The notes beneath the pieces were generated by a model. The model saw nothing but the letters and a program-made list of their open reading frames with translations. It was not told where the DNA came from and did no database searches. Of a DNA stretch of 64,000 nt, positions 43,870 to 53,826 are shown piece by piece. This stretch comes from Burkholderiales bacterium (GTDB lineage Bacteria; Pseudomonadota; Gammaproteobacteria; Burkholderiales; Burkholderiaceae_D). The first letter of the stretch is position 1; each line of letters starts with the position of its first letter. The stretch lies in assembly GCA_016177875.1 (NCBI GenBank), contig JACOUL010000054.1, positions 1 through 64,000 on the forward strand. The letters run 5' to 3'. Made by a program: the position numbers and the translations under genes.

Positions 43870-45840
43870 ATGCAAACTCTGAGCCCTGAATTCACGCGCG
43901 GCAGCGGCAAACGCATCAAGATCGTCAGCGCCCAGGATGCGGTGAAGCTGATCCACTCCGGCAATACAATTGCGACCGGCGGCTTTGTCGGTATCGGCGT
44001 GCCCGAGGAACTGCTGATCGCACTGGAAGAGCTGTATCTGGCCAACCAAGGAGAGGACGGCCAATCTGAAGGGCCGCGCGATTTGACGCTGGTGTACGCC
44101 GCCGGCCAGGGTGACGGCAAGGAAAAAGGCTTGAATCATCTCGGTCATGACGGTTTGCTGAAGCGCGTCATCGGCGGTCATTGGGGCCTAGTGCCTAAAA
44201 TTCAGCGCCTGGCGATCGACAACAAAATCGAAGCATACAATTTGCCGCAAGGCGTAATCTCGCATCTGTACCGCGACATCGCCGCCAAACGGCCCGGCCA
44301 TCTTACGCGTGTCGGACTCGGCACCTTCGTCGATCCGCGCAATGGCGGCGGCAAATTAAACGATTGCACCAAAGACGACGTGGTGCAGCTGCTCGATCTC
44401 GGCGGCGATGAAGCGCTGCTCTACAAAGCTTTTCCCATCGATGTGGCCCTCATTCGCGCCACTACCTCCGACCCGGACGGCAACCTCACCATGGAACGCG
44501 AAGCGCTCACGCTGGAAATGCTGTCGCTGGCAATGGCCGCGCACAATTCCGGCGGCATCGTGATTGCCCAAGTCGAACGCATCGCCGACCGCGATACGCT
44601 CAATCCGCGTCAAGTGAAAGTGCCGGGCATTTTGGTGGATTGCGTCGTCGTGGCCGAACCGCGCCATCACTGGCAAACCTATGCCGAACCATATAACGCC
44701 GCATTCAGCGGCGAACTGCGCGTGCCGGCGAATACCCTGAAGGCGATGCCGCTATCGGAGCGCAAAATTATTGCGCGCCGTGCCGCATTCGAGCTTGCTG
44801 CCAACAGCGTCGTGAACTTAGGCATCGGCATGCCGGAAGGCGTTGCCAGTATCGCGCACGAAGAGCGCATGATCGATTTGCTGACGCTTACCACCGAACC
44901 GGGCGTAATCGGCGGCATTCCGGCCTCAGGTGTCAATTTCGGCGCGGGCGTGAATACGCAAGCGATCGTCGACCAGCCCTATCAATTCGATTTCTATGAC
45001 GGCGGCGGACTGGATATCGCCTTTCTCGGGTTGGCCGAGGCCGATGCCGACGGCAGCGTCAATGTCAGCAAATTCGGTACGCGTTTAGCGGGCGCCGGCG
45101 GCTTCATCAACATCAGCCAGAATGCAAAAAAGGTGGTCTTCGTCGGCACCTTCAGTTCCGGCAAGCCGACCTATCACGTGCGCAACGGCCAATTGCTTAT
45201 CGAAGGCAAGGATGGCCCGTGCAAATTTGTGCAAAAGGTCGAACACATGACCTTCAGCGGCGAGCTTGCGCGCAATCTCGGCAAGAGCGTGCTGTACGTA
45301 ACCGAGCGTTGCGTGTTTGAATTGACGTCCGACGGCTTGGAGTTGATCGAAATTGCGCCCGGCCTCGATATGGAACGCGACATCCTGGCGCACATGGCAT
45401 TCCGTCCGCGCATCGCCAGCGATGTGCACATCATGGATGCGCGCATCTTCCAACCTGAGCCGATGGGTTTGCGCGGCATCTTGCTGGAAGTGCCGATCGA
45501 GCAGCGAGTGCGTTACGATCGTTTGCGCAAAACCCTGTTTATCAATTTCGAAGGATTCAGCGTACGCGATGCCGAGGATGTGGAACATATCCGCCGCCAA
45601 GTTGTGCATACGCTGCGCGACGTGCATGAAAAAGTGCCGGCCGTGGTCAACTACGATAACTTCAACATTGCGCCGGAAACCTTGGATGCATACGCCGACA
45701 TGGTCAAGGAGTTGACGGACAAATATTATTCCGCCGTCACGCGTTACTCGACTGCGGGCTTCTTGCGCGCCAAGCTCGGCGCAGATGTTGCCAATCGCGA
45801 ATTGGCGCCGCACATTCATGAAAAGGCGGATGGAGTATAG
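43870..45840 (+). CDS. Acyl-CoA:acetate/propionate CoA-transferase with a C-terminal extension
   Basis: CoA-transferase of 656 aa. The two halves (about 18-270 and 295-520) are the fused alpha and beta parts of the PCT/YdiF group; the catalytic Glu343 lies in TTEPGVIGG. It moves CoA between short-chain acids. The last about 130 residues (from [14 protein letters not shown]) are not part of the usual roughly 520-aa enzyme and look like a separate folded domain of unknown role. AAGGAGA precedes the start. Single gene. Confidence 0.88.
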   Translation: MQTLSPEFTRGSGKRIKIVSAQDAVKLIHSGNTIATGGFVGIGVPEELLIALEELYLANQGEDGQSEGPRDLTLVYAAGQGDGKEKGLNHLGHDGLLKRVIGGHWGLVPKIQRLAIDNKIEAYNLPQGVISHLYRDIAAKRPGHLTRVGLGTFVDPRNGGGKLNDCTKDDVVQLLDLGGDEALLYKAFPIDVALIRATTSDPDGNLTMEREALTLEMLSLAMAAHNSGGIVIAQVERIADRDTLNPRQVKVPGILVDCVVVAEPRHHWQTYAEPYNAAFSGELRVPANTLKAMPLSERKIIARRAAFELAANSVVNLGIGMPEGVASIAHEERMIDLLTLTTEPGVIGGIPASGVNFGAGVNTQAIVDQPYQFDFYDGGGLDIAFLGLAEADADGSVNVSKFGTRLAGAGGFINISQNAKKVVFVGTFSSGKPTYHVRNGQLLIEGKDGPCKFVQKVEHMTFSGELARNLGKSVLYVTERCVFELTSDGLELIEIAPGLDMERDILAHMAFRPRIASDVHIMDARIFQPEPMGLRGILLEVPIEQRVRYDRLRKTLFINFEGFSVRDAEDVEHIRRQVVHTLRDVHEKVPAVVNYDNFNIAPETLDAYADMVKELTDKYYSAVTRYSTAGFLRAKLGADVANRELAPHIHEKADGV

Positions 45841-45923
45841 GCGCTGTTTCAAGGCAATTGAATGCGCCACAAACTGGACCGGCGAAATCATGGTAGGTTA
45901 GGAAAGCTCGTCAATCCTTATCC

Positions 45924-47051
45924 ATGAAGCGCGAAACTCATCCTCACAAGAATCGCATCGCCTTGGTGCTGCAAGGCGGCGGTGCGCTGGGCGCCTACCA
46001 AGCCGGCATCTTCCAGGCGATGCATGAAAACAATCTTGCACCCGACTGGGTGGTCGGCACCTCCATCGGCGCCATCAACGCCACTATTATCGCCGGCAAT
46101 CCGCCTGAGACACGCTTGGAACGGCTCAAGCAGTTTTGGGAACGCATCGGTCATGCCGACAACGTAAACATGAGCCATGTGCCGGATTCCGTGCGCAAGC
46201 TCAACACGTGGCTAGGCGCGCTCGACGTGGTGTTGCGCGGCGTACCCGGATTTTTCGTGCCGCGTCTTTTTTCGGCGTTCAAATTCGGCTTGCCTGTCAA
46301 TCCGGAATACGCCAGTTTCTACGATACTTCTCCGCTCATCGACACGCTGCATGACGTCGTCGATTTCGCGTACCTGAATGCCGAGGGCGGCATGCGCCTC
46401 ACGATCAATGCCTTAAAGGTCACGTGCGGCGATTTGGTTCACTTCGATAACCGGAAGATCGATATCGGCGTCGAACACGTCATGGCGGCCGGCGCCTTAC
46501 CGCCCGGTTTTCCGCCGACGCGCATCGACGGCGAACTGTATTGGGACGGCGGCTTGTATTCCAATACGCCGCTGGAGACGGTGCTGGACGATGAACCGCG
46601 CGTGGATACGCTGTGCTTCATGGTCGACTTGTGGAGCCCGGAGGGCGAAGAGCCCTCGACTTTCGACGAAGTACAAACGCGCCAGAAGGATGTCGTGTTC
46701 GCGTCGCGTTCGCGGCGCCACATTGAAAACTACAAGACGCTGCATAATCTGCGCCGCTGTTTGCGCGAAATGGAAGCGCGTTTGCCGGAAGACATCCGCA
46801 GGGATCCCGAGGTGTGCAAAATGGCGGCGCATGGTTGCGGCACCACCATGCACATCGTGCGCTTGCCCTACTCCGGCCGCGATTGGCACATGCCGTCCAA
46901 GGACATCAATTTTTCAAAAGGCTCGATCGAGTGGCGCTGGAATTTGGGGTATTCGGACGCTTTACGCGCAATCGAGCAAGCAGGTTGGCTTGCTGAAACA
47001 CCGGCTCACGTCGGCGTTGTGGTCCATGAGTTGGGCCACAAAACCTACTAA
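45924..47051 (+). CDS. Patatin-like phospholipase
   Basis: Protein of 375 aa. The oxyanion loop QGGGALGAYQAG (17-28), nucleophile Ser47 in GTSIG and Asp208 in WDGG complete the Ser-Asp dyad. A C-terminal DUF3734-like part follows. No signal peptide, so it likely acts on lipids at the inner face of the membrane or in storage granules. It converges on tamB. Confidence 0.9.
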   Translation: MKRETHPHKNRIALVLQGGGALGAYQAGIFQAMHENNLAPDWVVGTSIGAINATIIAGNPPETRLERLKQFWERIGHADNVNMSHVPDSVRKLNTWLGALDVVLRGVPGFFVPRLFSAFKFGLPVNPEYASFYDTSPLIDTLHDVVDFAYLNAEGGMRLTINALKVTCGDLVHFDNRKIDIGVEHVMAAGALPPGFPPTRIDGELYWDGGLYSNTPLETVLDDEPRVDTLCFMVDLWSPEGEEPSTFDEVQTRQKDVVFASRSRRHIENYKTLHNLRRCLREMEARLPEDIRRDPEVCKMAAHGCGTTMHIVRLPYSGRDWHMPSKDINFSKGSIEWRWNLGYSDALRAIEQAGWLAETPAHVGVVVHELGHKTY

Positions 47052-47066
47052 ACCAGGCTCGATCAC

Positions 47067-50000
47067 TTACTCAAACAAAAAATTGAAGAAGAGCGACAAT
47101 GCGCTGCGCGCGCCGGCCTCGGCCTCCAAGGTCAGCCGACGCGACAAGGTATAACGCAAGTGCAGTACGCTGCTCGCAGTCTCCAACCCTTGCTCGTAAC
47201 CGACATATAGGCGGTCGGACACTTGTTTTCCGACGGTGACGATGCGCTGCTGCAATTTGTTTTGCGACGTGCCGATATTCAGGTCATCCAATCCGATCGC
47301 CGATCCCAAGCGCGATTGCACGCTTCCCATCGCGCCTTCCGACAACAAAGCGCCGGCCGCGCTTTGCAGCGAACCCACGTCGCCTTCGCCGACGCCGGAT
47401 AAACCACGCCCCAATACGAGCCACGACAATTTTTCGGCCTCAGGAACGGAGGGCTCGGATACCAGCGTCGCGCGCGGTGCCAGCATGGTGCCGCGCACGG
47501 CGACGCCCGCCTCCACTTCCTGACCGCGCCGCATGGCGAGAATATCGAGCGCCGGATTATTCAGCGGGCCGCTGAAGCGCAACTCGCCGCGCTCGATTGC
47601 CAGCTTGCGGCCATAAGCGGCGTAAGTTCCTTTATTTACTTGCAGTGCGCCTTGTGCCCGCAAAGTTTGTTTGGGCACAGCGCTCAAATGCAATTGGCCG
47701 GTTAACACGCCTTCCAATCCGCGTCCGCGCAATGCCACACCCTGTCCGAAACCCACATCGACATCGAGCGACAGGGCAAGGCGGGCTGCGCCTTTTTGCT
47801 CGCGGCCAAGCACCACCACATCGTCCGACAATTGCGGCATATCAGGCCGGCCGAGATCGAAAAATCCGCTATCGACATTGACTGTACCCTTGACCGCCGC
47901 CGAGCCTTCGCGCAAACCGACATTGCCGCTGCCGCTCACCACCAGCTTTCTATCGCTACGGTTAAACACAGCGAAACGCTCGGCGCGCAAATCGATTTGC
48001 GCGGCCAGGTTACCCATCCCCAAGTGCACGGGGCCTGACGCGGCGACGCGCCCATCGCCGCTCTGAAAGCTCAAATTTTTTAATTGAAGAACGTCGTTTT
48101 GAAAGCTGGCGTCGAGCACACCTTCGCGTAAATCGACGCCGATTTCCGTCAAGAACAAGCGCAGTCTGCTGCCGGCAATTTGCCCATTCACGTGCGGCGA
48201 GGCGGCGCTTCCGCTGAGCCGGATATCGCCCTGCATCCGTCCTTCGGTAAGAATCGCCGGAGAAATCAGCGGACCCGCCCACGCAAGCGAGGGCACGTCG
48301 ATCCTGGCGCTTCCTGCGAGAGCGGAATGCGGCGCGATGGAAAATCGACCGGCACCGCTGCCCGTTGCAGCGCGCATCTGCACGGCAACGTTACCGAGCA
48401 AACGACCAGCGGCGTCGAATTGCAGGCTCAACTGGCCGCGGTCTGCATTCGCTTTTGCGTCTAAGCGTTGCAATCCAAGCGCCAAGGGCGCGCTGCTCTT
48501 AATGACCAAATCGCCGCTTTGCCGCCGCACGCTGAAACTACCGCTGACGGTGTCGCCGATGCCGACATCCCATTCGCCGGCAAGAAGCAAGTCCGTCGCA
48601 AGCGCCGGATCGACGCTGGAAAATTTTAGGAAAGGCGCAATTTGTAAGCGCTCGAAACGGCCGCGCGTTGCGATGCCGTCGGCATCGCGTGTAAACCGTT
48701 CAATCACGATCGCGGCGGTATCGCCTTCGACACGCGCCCGCTCAAGCCTTACCTGCGCAGGCGAGATGAAAAGTGCGGCGGGAGCGGTCAAGCGGCCGAC
48801 GTAGCGCCCGGCGCCGCTGAAATGTTGAATTTCACCGTTCCACTGCAAGCCGGCCGCGGCTTTTTCGAGAGCACCGATCGCCTTGACATTCCATTGCTGC
48901 GCCTCTTCAGACATCGATGCCTCGACGGTATGACGTCCCGCCGTGCCATTGGCGGCAAGCGTCAGTTCGCGCACCGCGATCCGCCCGACAGCCAAGCCCT
49001 GCGCACGCGCATCAACTTGCAATGGCGAGCGGGGCGAACCGCCGATTTCCAGTTCGGCCTTTCCAGCGAATGCATTAATCTTCAAGCCGCTCGGCAAGTG
49101 CAAGTTATTTGCCGACCATTGCGCTTGCACGCGTGGCTGATGAAAATTGCCGCCGGCATTGCCGTTGAGCCGCAGCTGGCCGCCGAAGTCCGGACCGAGT
49201 TGTTCCAGCTTAGGGGCATCCAAGGCAAACACGAGACGCGATATGCCTTGCGACAGTTCGCCGTTGGCGTGCAGGCGGTTATCGCCGGCAGTGAGCTCCA
49301 GTTTCGGGACGACTAGACGATCGGTACGCCAGTGAGCTTGCCCCTCGCCTTGCAACGCTTGCTCCGCAATCTTGCTCTGGTTGATGCGAAAGGAAATATC
49401 CGCATTTAATTTCGGCAGCCGCGCGCCGCGTATCGAAAAATTGCCATTGATATCGATAGCCGGTAAGCGTTCGAAACGCCCGATATCCTGCAAACGAAAA
49501 TGACTGGCGCGACCCTCGGCGGCAAAAGTCTGTGCCCCGGCAAGGTCCCAATGTCCGGATAAATCCAGCCGCCCTGTCCCTAAGGCTAGGTGTGCGCGGT
49601 CGATGGCAAGTCTCTGATCCGCCAATTCACCATGCGCAGCGACGGAGGCGGTTTGGCGAGCGAGCGGCTGCTTTAATTCAATGCCGAAGACTTGTTTACC
49701 GGCTGCATGCTGTAAATCGATTGCGCCGCTCAGACGTGTGGACTGCAAGCGGCTGTTAATTGCGCGCAAATCAAGCCGGTCGGCCTGCAAAGCTAATGCG
49801 AGCGCGCCGTCGGCATAGCTGCCCTTGCCGGCGAGCGTCGCTGGGCCGCGCGCCGCGCGGATCCGATCGAACAAAAATTTTCCCGACTGCTGGCGAAATT
49901 CCATTTCAAGCGTATCGAGTGGAATGGCATGCGCGTCCATGGGACCGCTGCGCGTATTTTTCACTGACAAGCGTCCGCTTCCGGAATGATCGGCAGTCAA

Positions 50001-50894
50001 ATCGAGATCAAGCGCGGAATGCGGCAGGCGCTCATCAAGATCGGCCAGATTCAAAGCGCGCGCCGTAACCAGTGCATCGGAAATCGCCTGACCGGAAAAC
50101 GGCTTGAAGATCGCCCTGCCCTTTACATTTGCATTCCGCACGCGAAAATCCAGGGCTGCCTGAATCTCCGCTAACGATCCATTCAAATCAAGCCGGCCTT
50201 GGAGACCGTAGCTTTGCTGGCTTAACTTTGCCTCACCCCTGCTGGTGACCTTCGCCCGAAGGGCGTAGGGTCTCGCGACAACTAACGTCGCCTGTCCTGC
50301 CAAGTCGCCGGCAAATGTTCGCCCTTCCGTGACGGACTGCGCGGCCAGGCGCTGTAGATTGAGCGCATAGCGCTTATGATCGAAATTCAAATCGAAAGCG
50401 ATTCCGCCGAATTTGGCCACCGTCACCGGCCCCCAGGCAATTTCGCCGCCATCGACTTGTACGCTATCGAATTGCAAAGCAATCGGCGACGCGATGTTGT
50501 CCGGAAGATGGAGCGGTTCAGGCTGCTGGTCGATCTTGTTGGCTATCGTCAGCTGGGCAGCGCGCAGCGATGTGACGTGCAATACGCCGCGGTGCAACTC
50601 CCAAGGGCGCCACGCCAATCGCACATCGCTCAACACAAGCTTTTGATTTTTGCTTTGAATTTCCAAGCGTCGGATGCGCAAGGCATCGGCTAAACGCCCA
50701 TGCACGCCTTCCGCCTGCATCTGAATCGGCAAACGCGACGAAAGCGCCGCGATGGCGGTGCGCGCGCCGCTTTCGCTGCCTATCAGCCAGGCGGCAACGC
50801 CCATCAATGCAATGAGCAGGAGGAAAATCGCAAGCGATAAACCTATCCATCGCTTGCGACGGCCAAGCGCTTTCTTGGGGGACTCAGAAGCCAT
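47067..50894 (-). CDS. tamB: Translocation and assembly module subunit TamB
   Basis: Inner-membrane-anchored periplasmic bridge of 1275 aa from the ATG at 50894; earlier in-frame starts (to 51065) would lie inside tamA. An N-terminal membrane helix (about 20-40, WIGLSLAIFLLLIALMGVAAWL) is followed by a long beta-helical AsmA-like region and the conserved C-terminal DUF490 domain ending in a beta-strand (LTLEAEAGARSALSLFFNFLFE). It moves lipids or helps insert outer-membrane proteins with TamA. The start overlaps the tamA stop by 11 bases. Confidence 0.93.
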   Translation of the reverse strand: MASESPKKALGRRKRWIGLSLAIFLLLIALMGVAAWLIGSESGARTAIAALSSRLPIQMQAEGVHGRLADALRIRRLEIQSKNQKLVLSDVRLAWRPWELHRGVLHVTSLRAAQLTIANKIDQQPEPLHLPDNIASPIALQFDSVQVDGGEIAWGPVTVAKFGGIAFDLNFDHKRYALNLQRLAAQSVTEGRTFAGDLAGQATLVVARPYALRAKVTSRGEAKLSQQSYGLQGRLDLNGSLAEIQAALDFRVRNANVKGRAIFKPFSGQAISDALVTARALNLADLDERLPHSALDLDLTADHSGSGRLSVKNTRSGPMDAHAIPLDTLEMEFRQQSGKFLFDRIRAARGPATLAGKGSYADGALALALQADRLDLRAINSRLQSTRLSGAIDLQHAAGKQVFGIELKQPLARQTASVAAHGELADQRLAIDRAHLALGTGRLDLSGHWDLAGAQTFAAEGRASHFRLQDIGRFERLPAIDINGNFSIRGARLPKLNADISFRINQSKIAEQALQGEGQAHWRTDRLVVPKLELTAGDNRLHANGELSQGISRLVFALDAPKLEQLGPDFGGQLRLNGNAGGNFHQPRVQAQWSANNLHLPSGLKINAFAGKAELEIGGSPRSPLQVDARAQGLAVGRIAVRELTLAANGTAGRHTVEASMSEEAQQWNVKAIGALEKAAAGLQWNGEIQHFSGAGRYVGRLTAPAALFISPAQVRLERARVEGDTAAIVIERFTRDADGIATRGRFERLQIAPFLKFSSVDPALATDLLLAGEWDVGIGDTVSGSFSVRRQSGDLVIKSSAPLALGLQRLDAKANADRGQLSLQFDAAGRLLGNVAVQMRAATGSGAGRFSIAPHSALAGSARIDVPSLAWAGPLISPAILTEGRMQGDIRLSGSAASPHVNGQIAGSRLRLFLTEIGVDLREGVLDASFQNDVLQLKNLSFQSGDGRVAASGPVHLGMGNLAAQIDLRAERFAVFNRSDRKLVVSGSGNVGLREGSAAVKGTVNVDSGFFDLGRPDMPQLSDDVVVLGREQKGAARLALSLDVDVGFGQGVALRGRGLEGVLTGQLHLSAVPKQTLRAQGALQVNKGTYAAYGRKLAIERGELRFSGPLNNPALDILAMRRGQEVEAGVAVRGTMLAPRATLVSEPSVPEAEKLSWLVLGRGLSGVGEGDVGSLQSAAGALLSEGAMGSVQSRLGSAIGLDDLNIGTSQNKLQQRIVTVGKQVSDRLYVGYEQGLETASSVLHLRYTLSRRLTLEAEAGARSALSLFFNFLFE

Positions 50895-52674
50895 ACCCCA
50901 CCGAAAAATGCAAACGCGCTTGACGAGTCGCATGGCCATACGCGAGATCGATATTGACCGGCCCGATCGGACTGCGCCAGCGCGCGCCGATGCCCGTGCC
51001 GTGCTTGAACTGTAAATCGCGCCAGGAATCCGCGGCATTGCCCGAATCGCGAAAAACGGCCACACCCCAGGTCGGCGTGATCCGATAAACCAACTCCGCG
51101 CTTGCCACTGCTTCGACCAAACCGCCGACCACCGCGCCGTTTTGCAAGACCCCTAAGCTGTTATAGGCATAGCCGCGCACACTTTGATCGCCGCCGGTGC
51201 GAAACAATAAATCCGCCGGCACCAACTCGCGGCCGGCGCCAATCACCTTGCCGACCTGCCCGCGCAACAAGGCATGCCAACGGCGGTCCAAGGGCACGAG
51301 CCAATTGGCGCGCGCCGTCACCCGGCCGATGTTGGCTTGATTGAAAAAGCCGCGCGGACCGCCTCCCGCTTCGACGGACCATACATGGCCGCGCCTGGGA
51401 TTCAATAGGCTGTCTACTCGCCGCCGCGTGTAGGTGTACGACACGATGAGCGCTTGACGATTGTTGACGTAATCGTTGGGCAAATATTGACGGTCGGTCA
51501 GATACGACAAACCCCAGACATCTTCATCTTGCTTATCGGGACTGGCGAAGCGCAGATCGGTACGCGCCTTATTGATTTTTTCACCTTCGACGTCGGAGCG
51601 TTCAAGATGGGTGCCGATACTGGGATACCAGCCGCGAAACCATCCTTCCTCGCGCTGCGGAAAATAGACATCGGCGCCGGCGATGCGCGTCTTGCGGTCC
51701 ACGCGCAACTCGGATTCCAGGCGCCAGTCGTGCGCGAGAAATTCGCGATCCATCCATTTGATTTGCGCGCGCGGCCCGGCATCCGTGGAAAAGCCGATGC
51801 CCAGGCCAAGCCGGCGACGTTCGCTTTCCGTCACTTCGACACGCACCGGCACCGCACGCGGATGTTCGGTGTCGACGTCGATAGTGGCAAACACCGTCCT
51901 GAAATAACCGCTGTCCTGCAGGCGCGATTGCAATTCGGTGAGCTTATCTTGCGAGTAGGGCTCGCCAGCTTGAATCGGATTCAGCGTTTGAATGCGCTCA
52001 TGCGAATAACGCTTCAATCCTTTGACCTGCAATTGCCCGAAGGTGAATAGCGGGCCGGTGTCGACATTCACCGTCAGCTGCGCACGGCGCTTTTCGGGAT
52101 CGATGCGCGCTTGGCTCTGCGTAATTTTGGCGGCCGGATATCCACGATTAATCAAGTCGGCAAGCAACGCATTCTTGGATACCTCCCAATCCGCTTGGCG
52201 GAATCGCTCGCCGGGATCGAGCCGCCATTGGCGCTTCAAACGCTCGATGCGCCGGGCATCGGCATGCGGCCCCTCGGCCAGCTCGCCGATAAAACGCAAG
52301 TCGACGTTTTCCACAACGGTAGCCGGTCCCGGCTCGATGTCGTAACGCACGACGTAACGGCCATTTTCGGTGAACAGCTTGGATTCCACCCGCGCTGAAA
52401 AATGTCCTTCGGTCGCCAGCAAATCGCGGACTTGTTTTTCACCGGCGCCCATTAATCTTTGCAGCTCTTCTTGCGTCATGTCGACATCGGACGCATGCCG
52501 GCGAATTTCCAGATGCCGATCCAGCAGCGCTGCAAAGTCGCCCGCACCGCGCAGTTGCACGGCATAGCCGGCCGCTTGTGCCCATACATTGATCGGCGCA
52601 AGTACCATGCAAAACACGGCGATCAGAAATCCGGCTGCGATTGATCTAGGGAAATTCGGTAAGGAGTCAGTCAC
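50884..52674 (-). CDS. tamA: Translocation and assembly module outer-membrane subunit TamA
   Basis: Omp85-family protein of 596 aa: signal peptide (cleavage near NVWAQA), three POTRA domains (about 35-270), and a 16-strand barrel with the family's RGYAYNSLG motif (VRGYAY) and a terminal HFSVGYGF strand. With TamB it helps place autotransporters and other outer-membrane proteins. It precedes tamB, translationally coupled. Confidence 0.94.
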   Translation of the reverse strand: MTDSLPNFPRSIAAGFLIAVFCMVLAPINVWAQAAGYAVQLRGAGDFAALLDRHLEIRRHASDVDMTQEELQRLMGAGEKQVRDLLATEGHFSARVESKLFTENGRYVVRYDIEPGPATVVENVDLRFIGELAEGPHADARRIERLKRQWRLDPGERFRQADWEVSKNALLADLINRGYPAAKITQSQARIDPEKRRAQLTVNVDTGPLFTFGQLQVKGLKRYSHERIQTLNPIQAGEPYSQDKLTELQSRLQDSGYFRTVFATIDVDTEHPRAVPVRVEVTESERRRLGLGIGFSTDAGPRAQIKWMDREFLAHDWRLESELRVDRKTRIAGADVYFPQREEGWFRGWYPSIGTHLERSDVEGEKINKARTDLRFASPDKQDEDVWGLSYLTDRQYLPNDYVNNRQALIVSYTYTRRRVDSLLNPRRGHVWSVEAGGGPRGFFNQANIGRVTARANWLVPLDRRWHALLRGQVGKVIGAGRELVPADLLFRTGGDQSVRGYAYNSLGVLQNGAVVGGLVEAVASAELVYRITPTWGVAVFRDSGNAADSWRDLQFKHGTGIGARWRSPIGPVNIDLAYGHATRQARLHFSVGYGF

Positions 52675-52809
52675 TGGCCTGAATAAGTTGTCGACACTCA
52701 GGCCGATAGCTTACCTTCTTGGCATCATCGATACCATGATATTTCCACGGAAAAAGGTATTTGCGATTGCTCTATGTCAACGCATAGACCAGCCCTGGCT
52801 GACCGCAAC

Positions 52810-53826
52810 CTAATGATGGTAGCTTTCGCCGGGCTGCACCTTGCCATGAAATACCCAAAATACAAACGCCATGTAACACAATACTAAGGGCAACAGAATC
52901 ACCGTGCCGATCAGCATGAAAACTTGCGAAGCAGGATCGGCCGCGGCCTGCCATACCGTGAGCGAGGGCGGCACCAAATACGGCACATTCGACAGTAGCA
53001 GCCCTACATACGCGAGCAAAAACAAGGCCACGGCGCAGGCAAACGGCTGCAGCGATTTGCCGGCACGAATGCCCTCCCGGCAAAGCCATGCCAACAATAA
53101 AGCAGCAAGCGGAATCGGCGCAAGGTAATAAAAGTCCGGCAGATGGAACCAGCGCTCGGCGATGCGAGGAATCTGCAGCGGTGTCCAAATACTCACCAGC
53201 GCAATGAATGCCAGTAATCCGGCGAGCAGCGGCGTTCCCAGGCGGCGTGCTCGCGACTCTACCGGCCCGGTAGTTTTCATCATCAGCCAGGCGGCGCCGA
53301 GCAAAGCATAGCCCACCACCAGCGCCGCGCCGCACATCAACGAAAACGGCGTCAGCCAATCGAGCGCGCCGCCGGCAAATTGATTGTTCTCGACACGTAT
53401 CTCTTGCAGCAATCCGCCTAATACCGTGCCCTGCGCGAATGCTGCAACTGCAGATCCTGCGGAAAACGCGACATCCCATTTGTGATGACGAGGCTTGGCG
53501 ACGCCGCGAAATTCAAACGCCACGCCGCGAAATATCAGCGCCAGCAGCATCATGATCACCGGCAGGTACAAAGCCGGCATCACGACAGCATAGGCCAGCG
53601 GAAAGGCAACCCACAATCCGCCGCCGCCCAGCACCAACCATGTTTCGTTACCGTCCCAGTAGGGAGCGATAGAACGCATCATTTGATCACGCTCGGCTTC
53701 TTCACGAAAGAATGGAAAGAGAATGCCGATGCCAAGATCGAAACCATCGAGCACCACGTAAAGCGCCACCGCGGTGCCGATCAACAGTGCCCAAATAATA
53801 GGCAAGGTGAATTCGAGATTGCTCAT
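52810..53826 (-). CDS. cydB: Cyanide-insensitive bd-type quinol oxidase subunit II
   Basis: Integral membrane subunit of 338 aa, starting at the ATG at 53826, which overlaps the stop of subunit I by 4 bases; the longer open frame (to 54144) lies within that gene. Marks are VLDGFDLGIGILFPF, DGNETWLVLGGG and RGVAFEFRG. No CydX-like small gene is seen downstream (52675-52809). Confidence 0.94.
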   Translation of the reverse strand: MSNLEFTLPIIWALLIGTAVALYVVLDGFDLGIGILFPFFREEAERDQMMRSIAPYWDGNETWLVLGGGGLWVAFPLAYAVVMPALYLPVIMMLLALIFRGVAFEFRGVAKPRHHKWDVAFSAGSAVAAFAQGTVLGGLLQEIRVENNQFAGGALDWLTPFSLMCGAALVVGYALLGAAWLMMKTTGPVESRARRLGTPLLAGLLAFIALVSIWTPLQIPRIAERWFHLPDFYYLAPIPLAALLLAWLCREGIRAGKSLQPFACAVALFLLAYVGLLLSNVPYLVPPSLTVWQAAADPASQVFMLIGTVILLPLVLCYMAFVFWVFHGKVQPGESYHH

